From: Peribacillus frigoritolerans
GTDB taxonomy: Bacteria; Bacillota; Bacilli; Bacillales; DSM-1321
Reading direction: 5' to 3'
DNA: 64,000 bases
Assembly (NCBI GenBank): GCA_030562215.1
Contig: JAUPFL010000002.1
Coordinates: 186,001 to 250,000 of the forward strand
The notes beneath the pieces are model-generated. The model was given only the letters and a program-made list of their open reading frames with translations. It was not told where the DNA came from and searched no databases. This document shows positions 56,034 through 64,000 of this stretch, one piece after another (the first letter of the stretch is position 1; every line of letters starts with the position of its first letter). The position numbers and the translations under genes were made by a program.

Positions 56034-57460
56034 ATGAATTTAATGGGAATTGATGTAAAACATAAAGAATACCTAGGTGGACGCAGGCATTATAATGATA
56101 TCGAATTGTGGAAGGATGTAACGGAAGAGCAGTGGAATGATTGGATCTGGCAATTGACCAATACGATTAAAACACTGGATGATCTGAAAAAGGTCGTCAA
56201 CCTGACACCGGACGAAGAGGAAGGAGTCCGGATTTCGACTCAAACGATTCCGTTGAACATTACGCCTTATTATGCTTCTTTGATGAATCCCGATGATCCT
56301 CGCTGTCCGATTCGTTTACAGTCTGTACCGCTTTCGGCAGAAATGAACAAGACTAGATATGATTTGGAGGATCCGCTGCATGAGGATGAGGATTCCCCTG
56401 TTCCAGGATTGACGCATCGTTATCCGGACCGTGTTCTATTCCTTGTAACGAACCAATGCTCCATGTACTGCAGATATTGTACGCGACGCCGTTTTCAGGT
56501 CAGGTTGGCATGGGTGTTCCCAAGAAGCAGCTTGACGGGGCGATTGAATATATCCGGAACACTCCGGAAGTGAGGGACGTCCTGATCTCCGGCGGTGACG
56601 GCCTGTTGATTAATGATAAGATCCTTGAATACGTATTGAGTAATTTACGCGCCATCCCGCATGTGGAAATCATCAGGATCGGCACACGTGCACCGGTCGT
56701 TTTCCCGCAGAGGATTACGGAAAATTTATGTAATATTCTGAAAAAATACCATCCGGTTTGGTTGAATACGCATTTCAATCATTCACTTGAATTGACGGAT
56801 GAAGCGAAAAAGGCATGTGATATGCTCTCGATGGCAGGAGTGCCGCTTGGTAATCAGGCAGTCATCCTGGCTGGTATCAACGATAGTGTCCATATCATGA
56901 AAAAGCTTATGCATGACTGTGTAAAAGCAAGGGTAAGACCTTATTACATTTATCAATGTGATCTATCTGAAGGCATTGGCCATTTCCGGGCGCCGGTTTC
57001 AAAAGGACTGGAAATCATTGAAGCGCTGCGCGGCCATACATCAGGATATGCAGTGCCAACCTTTGTGGTGGATGCTCCTGGCGGTGGCGGAAAGATTGCC
57101 TTGACCCCGAATTACCTTCTTTCGCAAAGTCCGGATAAAGTCGTTTTACGGAACTTTGAAGGAGTAATCACAAGCTATCCGGAGCCGAAGAATTATGTTG
57201 CCGGCAGTGCGGATGCTTACTTTGATGAAGTGTATGGTACTGCGGATAGGAAAGAAGCCGTCGGGATTTCCGCGCTCATGACTGACGAGAAATTCAACTT
57301 GGTTCCAGAGGGCCTTCGTCGTCTTGATAAGAGAAAAGCGTATGAAAGCACTGAGGAACATGCTTCCTTGAAGGATCGCCGTGATAAACGGGATGAAATG
57401 AAGGAAAAATTAAGGTTAGCCCAAGAAAAAAGAATGCCTTGGCCGCTAGTGGCTCGGTGA
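56034..57460 (+). CDS. kamA: L-lysine 2,3-aminomutase (frameshifted as read)
   Basis: About 475-residue radical SAM, PLP-dependent enzyme converting L-lysine to L-beta-lysine. The iron-sulfur motif CSMYCRYC (Cys142, 146, 149) is followed after repair by TRRRFSGQVGMGVPKKQLD. Further features are LISGGDGLL, RIGTRAPVVFPQRIT and the PLP-binding region VDAPGGGGKI. One added T near 56495 joins the halves. AAGGGGG precedes the ATG. First gene of the lysine operon. A reductant is needed for the cluster, and a ferredoxin gene lies three genes downstream. Confidence 0.95.
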
Positions 57461-57485
57461 AATCTGATGGTAAGGAGGAGTGAAG

Positions 57486-57752
57486 ATGGACTGCTTGTGG
57501 TGCAATGCCCCAAATGTAGAAGAAAGTGAAAAGAAGGATTGTTACTGGATCATGCCTGACGGGAAACGCTCAATAAAAGTCCTTCAAGTTCCAGCCATAA
57601 ACTGTCCTGAATGTGGAATCTATGTATCTGATTCGATGAATCAAAAGGTGGATGAAGCCTTATCCATATATGATGTTAGTGAATATCCTGATGAATTCAC
57701 GTATGATCAGCTTCTTCAGGCACCTGTCAAAAAATTATTCAATTGGAAATAG
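57486..57752 (+). CDS. yokU: YokU family protein
   Basis: 88-residue protein with two Cys pairs, CLWCNAPN at the start and NCPECGIYVS in the middle, suggesting a zinc ribbon. YokU is a regular member of kam loci in Bacilli; its role is unknown. GGAGGAG fits the ATG at 57486. Frame intact; 25 bases after kamA. Confidence 0.9.
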   Translation: MDCLWCNAPNVEESEKKDCYWIMPDGKRSIKVLQVPAINCPECGIYVSDSMNQKVDEALSIYDVSEYPDEFTYDQLLQAPVKKLFNWK

Positions 57753-57817
57753 AATGCCGGGAGAAGCGGATGATATGCATCTCTTCTCCCGAATTCTTTA
57801 AATAAGGGGGATACATG

Positions 57818-58680
57818 ATGCCTGTTCAAAAGCTGCCTTTTTCACCCAAATGGAGACCGGGGATTGTTATACGATGGAACTCTATCATGATCATGCCAAT
57901 CAGCGCTTACGCATGGATGATTATCGGGGAAATCTCAAAAAAGCGATCGATCGGGCCCTTGCCATCGCAAAGGAGCAGGGCTTTACAAAAGTGATACTAA
58001 AAGCCAGGAATGAAGATTTATCAGCGGCGTTAAGTCAAGGATTCATGCTGGAAGGAATATTGAGCAAGTATTTCAAAGGGAATGACGCCTATTGCATGGC
58101 CTTCTATTTAACGGATGAAAGGCGGACAAGCGACTTTTGGGTCAAGGAAGATAAAGTCATCCAAGATGTAAGCAGGGTTTCTAGACCGATTGAATCCCAG
58201 CAAATACCTGACGGTTATATCCTCCGGTCTGCTTCGGAGAAAGATGCACAGGAGCTGGCGAAGTTATATGGTGCCATTTTTGAAACCTATCCTACACCGA
58301 TGAATGATGAGCGATATATCAAGAAAGTGATGGAGGAAGGTACGATCTTTAGTGTTATCGAATATGAAGGAACCATCGTGAGTGCTGCATCCGCTGAAGT
58401 GAATGAGATGTATCACAATGCTGAAATAACGGACTGTGCAACAATTCCCCAGCATCGAAAGCATGGTTTCATGAAGGTGCTCATCTCCGCATTGGAACAA
58501 GAATTGTTCAGGAAAAATATTTATTGCTCTTATTCATTGGCCCGTTCATTGTCAATGGGCATGAACGCCGTCTTTCATCAGCTGGGATATGAATATGGGG
58601 GCAGATTAACGAAGAATTGCAATATTTGGGATAAGTATGAGGACATGAATATTTGGGGTAAAGATTTATCCCTCAAGTAG
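57818..58680 (+). CDS. yodP: Beta-lysine N6-acetyltransferase YodP/AblB (frameshifted as read)
   Basis: About 288-residue GNAT enzyme that acetylates beta-lysine. The N-terminal half is a degenerate domain (YHDHANQRLRMDDYRGN, YFKGNDAYCMAFYL); the C-terminal GNAT core has ITDCATIPQHRKHGFMKVLI and YCSYSLARSLSMGMNAVFHQLGY. One added T near 57840 restores the start region (LPFFTQMETGD). AAGGGGG serves the ATG at 57818. Without SAM- or archaeal-type salt adaptation context, its neighbours point to lysine breakdown rather than osmolyte synthesis. Confidence 0.9.
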
Positions 58681-58932
<252 letters not shown>

Positions 58933-58977
58933 TAGATTAATAGATGATGTGTACGAACGTTAAAAAGGAGAGATGAA

Positions 58978-60344
58978 ATGGAACGAAATCATTTGATTAA
59001 GCCTACTTTAGATCAGGACTATCCCACTATCTCTCATGGGAATGGAATTTATCTTTATGATACAGATGGAAAACAGTATATAGACGGCTCATCAGGTGCA
59101 GTCACGGCAAGTATTGGACATGGTGTATTGGATATTGTCGAGGCGATGACGGAGCAGGCCCGCAAGGTTTCTTTTGCATATAGGTCTCATTTTACGAGCG
59201 GAGCAGCAGAGGCATTGGCCAAAAAGCTAAGTGAGCTGGCTCCAGGGGATTTGAATTGGTCATTTTTTGTGAACAGTGGATCTGAAGCGACCGAAACGGC
59301 AATGAAGATCGCGATTCAACATTGGCAAGAAAAAGGGTTCGAGCGAAAAATCGCATAATCTCCAGGTGGACGAGTTATCACGGGATCACGATGGGCGCTT
59401 TATCGATGTCAGGCCATGTACCAAGAAGAAAACGTTTTGTGCCGCTATTGGAGGATTTTCCTAGCATATCTGCTCCTTACTGCTATCGCTGTCCTCATAA
59501 TAATGAAACATCAGGATGCAAGCTTAAGTGTGCAGATGAACTGGAGACAGCCATTCAAAGGGTCGGCTCCGAGAATATCGCAGCCTTCATCGCAGAACCG
59601 ATAATCGGGGCATCCGCTGGTGCTGTAACACCGCCGGATGGCTACTATCAAAGGATTAAGGAAATCTGCGAAACCTATGACATTCTCTTTATCGCCGATG
59701 AGGTAATGACGGGAATCGGCCGGACAGGAAAAATGTTCGCAATGGAACACTGGGGAGTCACCCCGGATATCATCGCATTGGGTAAAGGAATGAGCGCCGG
59801 GTATACTCCAATCGCTGCCACGATGATTACTGACCGTGTCATGGAGCCCATATTAAAAGGCTCGAAATCTATCATGGCCGGACACACATATAGTGCAAAC
59901 CCTCTATCGGCAGCCGTTTCATTGGAAGTGCTTTCCTACATTGAGCGCAATGACCTAGTTCGGGCAGCGGAAGAGAAAGGTCAATATCTGTTTAAGAAAC
60001 TGCAAGGGTTGGCTAAAGAATTCGACATCATCGGTGATGTAAGAGGGAAAGGGCTTCTCCTTGGACTTGAGTTTGTCTCAGATCGGGTATCAAAAACGCC
60101 ATTCGACTTGCAAATCGGCCTGACTCCAAGGCTTGTCAACAAGGCTTTTGCGAAGGGGTTGATAATCTATCCTGCTGCAGGTGCGATTGAAGGAATCGCT
60201 GGTGATGCGGTTATCATATCTCCGCCATTAATCATTACGAATGAAGAAATCGATCGCCTCGTCAAGATACTGGAAGCTTCCCTCGAAGAGTTACAGCAAG
60301 AATTGCACGCGGAAGGCTTGATTGAAGACATGCAGGCTATTTAG
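58978..60344 (+). CDS. yodT: Class III aminotransferase YodT (frameshifted as read)
   Basis: About 455-residue PLP enzyme predicted to remove the amino group of N6-acetyl-beta-lysine. N-terminus LIKPTLDQDYPTISHGNGIYL, FFVNSGSEATETAMKIA, SYHGITMGALSMSGH, Asp in FIADEVMTGIGRTG, and the PLP lysine in ALGKGMSAGYTPIAA. One added A near 59348 joins the halves (FERKNRIISRWTSYHG). AAGGAG precedes the ATG. It carries an unusual Cys cluster (CYRCPHNNETSGCKLKC, ~160), also seen in YodT homologues. Confidence 0.9.
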
Positions 60345-60354
60345 GAGGAACGGT

Positions 60355-61053
60355 ATGAAGCAGGTCATTACGAAGAAAAACAAAATTGTGACCATGGAAG
60401 AAGCGCTGGAGCATATTTCCGATGGATGCACACTCATGTATGGCGGATTTGGCGGAGTGGGGACTCCTCCAACGCTTGTCCAGGGCATCCTTGACAAGGG
60501 CATTAAGGAATTGACCTTGATTGGCAATGATACTGGATTTCCTGATATCGGCATTGGCCGGCTTGTGACTGCTGAAAGGGCAAAGAAAGTGATTGCCTCG
60601 CATATCGGATCCAATCCTAATGCCGGCAAGCTCATGACTGAAGGAAAGCTCCAAGTCGAATTTTCACCGCAGGGGACATTAGCCGAACGGATTCGTGCCG
60701 GCGGTGTAGGCTTAGGCGGGATTTTTGTCGATGTCGGGATTGGTACGATAGCCGAAGAAGGCAAGGACAAGATTGTGATAGAAGGAAAAGAATATTTGGT
60801 GGAAACCGCTTTGACGGCTGAAGTAAGCATCGTCCATGCCAAAAAGGCCGATTCACTGGGGAATTTAGTGTACGACAAGACTGCATGTAATTTCAATCCG
60901 CTGGTAGCGATGGCAGGGGCCTTCACGATTGCGGAAGTGGAGGAAATCGTTCCTGCAGGCGAATTGGATCCGGAATGTATTGCCACACCAGGCATTTATG
61001 TAGATATGGTGATTCCGACAAAAGGGGTGAATTGGAAATGGGCATGGCAGTAG
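60355..61053 (+). CDS. yodS: CoA-transferase subunit A YodS
   Basis: 232-residue alpha subunit of the CoA-transferase predicted to activate 3-keto-6-acetamidohexanoate. Signature GGFGGVGTPPTLVQGIL, QGTLAERIRAGGVGLGGIF and NFNPLVAMAGAFTIAEVEE. AGGAGG fits the ATG at 60355; upstream in-frame codons lie before it. It overlaps yodR by 16 bases, so its natural C-terminus may end slightly earlier. About half-identical in pattern to ScoA at 48078. Frame intact. Confidence 0.9.
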   Translation: MKQVITKKNKIVTMEEALEHISDGCTLMYGGFGGVGTPPTLVQGILDKGIKELTLIGNDTGFPDIGIGRLVTAERAKKVIASHIGSNPNAGKLMTEGKLQVEFSPQGTLAERIRAGGVGLGGIFVDVGIGTIAEEGKDKIVIEGKEYLVETALTAEVSIVHAKKADSLGNLVYDKTACNFNPLVAMAGAFTIAEVEEIVPAGELDPECIATPGIYVDMVIPTKGVNWKWAWQ

Positions 61054-61700
61054 ATGTACGAAATCGCATCGCGAAACGCGCCGCCAAGGAAATCCATGAC
61101 GGATTGATCGTCAATTTAGGCATCGGCATCCCTACCTTGGTGGCGGATCATATTCCTCAAGATATGCATGTGCTGTTCCATGCGGAAAATGGAGTTCTCG
61201 GTACGGGTCCAAGTCCTGAACCCGGAAAAGAAGATCCTGCCCTCTGTAATGCGGGAGGTTTCCCGATCACCACTGTAATGGGAGCTTCTTACTTTGACAG
61301 TGCAACGGCATTTGGGATGATCAGGAAAGGATACATCGACATCACCATCCTTGGGGCCCTGGAAGTCAGTGAAAAAGGGGATTTGGCGAATTGGATCGTC
61401 CCAGGAAAGCGGGTGCCGGGTATGGGCGGTGCAATGGAGCTTGCCCAGAAAGCCAAAAAGGTGATTGTCCTGATGAATCACGTGAATAAGCAGGGTGAAT
61501 CTAAGATCTTGAAGACATGTACGCTTCCATTGACGGCAAGAGAGAGTGTGGATTTAATCATTACGGATATGGCTGTCATGGAAGTAACAGAAGAGGGATT
61601 GGTGCTTAAGGAAGTCATGGCGCCATATACCGTGGATGATGTGATAAGGAATACAGAGGCATCATTGAAAATCCATGCTGCCGTCAGCACCATTGAATAG
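61038..61700 (+). CDS. yodR: CoA-transferase subunit B YodR
   Basis: 220-residue beta subunit: NLGIGIPTLVADHIP, catalytic Glu50 in HAENGVLGTGP, NAGGFPITTVMGASYFDSATAFGMIRKG, and CTLPLTARESVDLIITDMAV. The start overlaps the end of yodS; ATG at 61038 or 61044. Frame intact, unlike scoB. Confidence 0.9.
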   Translation: MGMAVDVRNRIAKRAAKEIHDGLIVNLGIGIPTLVADHIPQDMHVLFHAENGVLGTGPSPEPGKEDPALCNAGGFPITTVMGASYFDSATAFGMIRKGYIDITILGALEVSEKGDLANWIVPGKRVPGMGGAMELAQKAKKVIVLMNHVNKQGESKILKTCTLPLTARESVDLIITDMAVMEVTEEGLVLKEVMAPYTVDDVIRNTEASLKIHAAVSTIE

Positions 61701-61718
61701 GCAAGAGGAGGAAAAAGC

Positions 61719-62899
61719 TTGAATGAGGTTGTCATCGTTGCTGGGGCGCGAACTGCAGTTGGATCCTTTGGAAAATCACTCAGGAATGTTAAAGCTACCG
61801 AATTGGGCCGTCAAGTATTGGAAGGTTTAATGGAGAATTCCGGTTTGGGTAAAGAAAAAGTCAATGAAGTGATTTTCGGACACGGCTATGTCCACGGAGG
61901 CGGACTTAACTCGGCACGAATTTCGTCGCAGCTGGCATGTTTCCCACACAGTGTCCCAGGACACGTTGTAATCAAAGCATGTGGATCAGGTTTAAAGGCC
62001 ATTACCAACGCCGCTTTAACTATCGCTGCTGGTCAAGAAGACGTCATTATTGCCGGCGGAGTGGAGAGCATGAGCAATGTGCCTTATATCGTGAAAAATA
62101 GATGGGGCAGTAAATTTGGAAACTTAACGATGGAGGATGCTCTGCTGGCAGATGGATTAATATGTTCCTTGGAAAATGATCATATGGGAATCACTGCCGA
62201 GCGCTTGGCTGAAAAATATGGTATCCGTCGTGAAGAACAGGATAAATTTGCTTATCAAAGCCACAAGAAGGCTTGGAAAGCTATAGAAGAGGGTCGCTTT
62301 AATAGAGAAATTATTTCGCTTAAAATCAAGGATCGAAAAGGACTTCAAATCTTCAACCATGACGAAGGGGTACGCGAGGACATTCGTCTAGATCAACTAG
62401 CCAGTCTTCAGGCAGTATTCAAAAATGAAGGAACCATTACGGCAGGAAATGCCTGTCCTATGAATGATGGGGCTGCAGCTGTACTTTTAATGTCCAAGCA
62501 GCAAGCAGAAGAAAAGGGATTAAAACCGCTCTTGAAAATAAAGGCTTTTGCCAGTGCAGGAGTTGAACCTGGAGTTATGGGGATTGGACCAGTACCCGCT
62601 ACTCGAAAGGCATTGGAAAAAGCAGGTCTATCGTTAGGGGATATCGGACTGATTGAACTTAATGAAGCCTTTACTGCCCAAGCACTTGCAGTGATCAAGG
62701 AGTTAGATTTGAATCCGGATATTGTCAATGTCAATGGGGGGCAATTGCACTTGGTCACCCTGTAGGAGCAACAGGTGCAAAATTGACAGTCACACTGATG
62801 CATGAAATGTTGCGTTCACAAGTTAAGTACGGAATGGTAACGTTGTGTATGGCAGGCGGAATGGGACTTTCAGTAATCTATGAGAATATGTGTAATTAA
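61719..62899 (+). CDS. Thiolase family protein of lysine operon (frameshifted as read)
   Basis: About 393-residue thiolase predicted to cleave the 3-keto-6-acetamidohexanoyl-CoA to acetyl-CoA and 4-acetamidobutyryl-CoA. Nucleophile Cys88 in KACGSGLKAI; after repair, [15 protein letters not shown] (His) and LCMAGGMG (second Cys). One added G in the G6 run near 62742 joins the C-terminus and the stop at 62897-62899. TTG start with AGAGGAGG upstream. More divergent from the thiolase at 43117 than expected for duplicates, fitting a different acyl substrate. Confidence 0.85.
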
Positions 62900-62910
62900 G
62901 GAGGATAAAT

Positions 62911-64000
62911 GTGCCGGATATAAAAAAACGGATAAACCAATGGATCAAGGATCATCGGGAAGAAGGAACGAACCTATTGCAAAAAATGGTACAAGCCCCG
63001 AGTACACAAGGAAATGAAGCAGGAGCACAGGCCATCGTCGCCCAAAAGCTGCAGGAAATGGGTTTGCAGATCGATAGTTGGGAACCTGACGGCGGCGAGC
63101 TGAAAAAGCACTCTTATTTCTATTCTCCGCGCAGTGAATTCTCCAACAGCCCCAATGTGGTGGGTATCATGAAAGGGACTGGAGGCGGACGTTCCATCAT
63201 CTTGAACGGACACATCGATGTGGTACCGGACGGAGACCGAGATCAGTGGGATGACGACCCATATAGCGGGTCGATTAAGAATGGAAGGATGTTTGGACGC
63301 GGCGTAACCGATATGAAGGGTGGAAATGTTTCGCTGATCCTTGCGATGCAGGCATTGAAGGAAAATGGCATCCAATTAAAAGGAGATGTCATTTTTCAAA
63401 GTGTGATTGAAGAAGAAAGCGGCGGGGCCGGAACATTAGCGGCTGTCCTGAGGGGATATAAAGCCGATGCCGCCCTGATCCCTGAACCGACGAACATGAG
63501 GATCTTCCCGAAACAGCAGGGTTCTATGTGGTTCCGAATCCATGTTAAAGGGCGGTCAGCCCATGGCGGAACAAGGTATGAAGGCGTTAGTGCGATTGAA
63601 AAAACCATGACCGTCATCAATCATATTCGTGCCTTGGAAGAAAAGCGAAATGCACGTATCAGTGATCCGCTTTATCAGAACACGCCTATTCCGATTCCAA
63701 TCAATCTAGGCGTCATTGAAGGCGGTAATTGGCCGTCATCCGTTCCCGACCTTGTGAAAGTCGAAGGAAGGATGGGCGTTGCGCCAGAGGAAACGATGGA
63801 GCAGGCGAAAGACGAAATGGCTTCCTGGTTATTGCAGCTTGAGGAAGTGGACCAATGGTTCAAGGAAAACCCGCCCGTATTGGAATGGTTCGGGGCCCGC
63901 TGGGTTCCAGGAGCAATTGATGTAGAGCATGAACTGATGAATGCGCTTGTTCATCAATATCGGCAAGTTGCCGGACAGGACCCGGTCATTGAAGCCTCCC
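62911..64000 (+). CDS. yodQ: M20 family deacetylase YodQ (3' end outside window)
   Basis: Metallo-amidohydrolase of the ArgE/DapE type, predicted to remove the acetyl group at the end of the lysine pathway. 363 codons are visible and the frame is open to the right edge. Metal and catalytic residues: LNGHIDVVPDGD (His, Asp), GRGVTDMKGG (Asp), and IEEESGGAGT (Glu-Glu). The dimerisation domain (~180-300) includes HVKGRSAHGG. GTG start at 62911 with AAGGAGG upstream, 11 bases after the thiolase stop. Last visible gene of the operon. Confidence 0.95.
   Translation, partial: MPDIKKRINQWIKDHREEGTNLLQKMVQAPSTQGNEAGAQAIVAQKLQEMGLQIDSWEPDGGELKKHSYFYSPRSEFSNSPNVVGIMKGTGGGRSIILNGHIDVVPDGDRDQWDDDPYSGSIKNGRMFGRGVTDMKGGNVSLILAMQALKENGIQLKGDVIFQSVIEEESGGAGTLAAVLRGYKADAALIPEPTNMRIFPKQQGSMWFRIHVKGRSAHGGTRYEGVSAIEKTMTVINHIRALEEKRNARISDPLYQNTPIPIPINLGVIEGGNWPSSVPDLVKVEGRMGVAPEETMEQAKDEMASWLLQLEEVDQWFKENPPVLEWFGARWVPGAIDVEHELMNALVHQYRQVAGQDPVIEAS

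Overview
The window looks like a chromosomal segment from a spore-forming Bacillaceae, most like the Peribacillus (former Bacillus simplex) group. Supporting this are AT-rich intergenic DNA, AGGAGG ribosome sites, spore genes (csgA, sspH, a YjcZ-type protein, coat-like proteins), a sigma-B driven gsiB, and a B. subtilis/B. thuringiensis-like kam/yod lysine operon. The genus is inference. No rRNA, tRNA, CRISPR array, transposase or replication origin was recognised.

Layout. 0-5.4 kb: an HKD-nuclease/helicase cut by the left edge, an XRE regulator/membrane protein pair, and an FMN/Fe-S oxidoreductase. 5.4-9.3 kb: a sigma-54 activator divergent from that oxidoreductase, with a sodium:solute symporter and its small partner. 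9.3-24.5 kb: mixed small genes, including a SUKH immunity gene beside a degenerate HNH toxin, an ABC-F resistance gene behind an attenuator, YkuD, a ZIP-like transporter, csgA, a LysR/DUF2798 pair, a DUF1659/DUF2922/YvrJ trio and gsiB with a decayed paralogue. 24.5-41 kb: a subtilisin-like protease, an acyltransferase, a five-copy 194-bp tandem repeat, a D,D-carboxypeptidase, small regulators and enzymes, and a spore-coat-like pair of which one gene is a Cys/His/Lys minisatellite. 41-49.4 kb: a ketone-body cluster (3-hydroxybutyrate dehydrogenase; 3-hydroxyacyl-CoA dehydrogenase and thiolase; sigma-54 activator; GntP permease and ScoAB). 49.4-54.2 kb: more intergenic repeats, an M15 peptidase, and an NtdB/NtdR pair without NtdA or NtdC. 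54.3-64 kb: KamR and the lysine operon kamA-yokU-yodP-ferredoxin-yodT-yodS-yodR-thiolase-yodQ, cut by the right edge.

How it works together. The main theme is sigma-54 (SigL). Five -24/-12 promoters (5426-5440 minus, 7479, 42106, 46383, 55980) lie next to three sigma-54 activators (5682, 44357, 54327), giving three catabolic modules: an unknown substrate taken up by the symporter and oxidised by the flavoenzyme, short-chain hydroxyacids/ketone bodies, and lysine via acetyl-beta-lysine. All feed acyl-CoA/acetyl-CoA metabolism.

Quality caveat. More than 35 single-base frame breaks affect about 27 genes, nearly all in homopolymers and nearly all missing bases. Each lies inside an otherwise conserved protein. 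I read them as sequencing or assembly errors and give reconstructed gene spans; genes with nonsense changes outside homopolymers are called pseudogenes.
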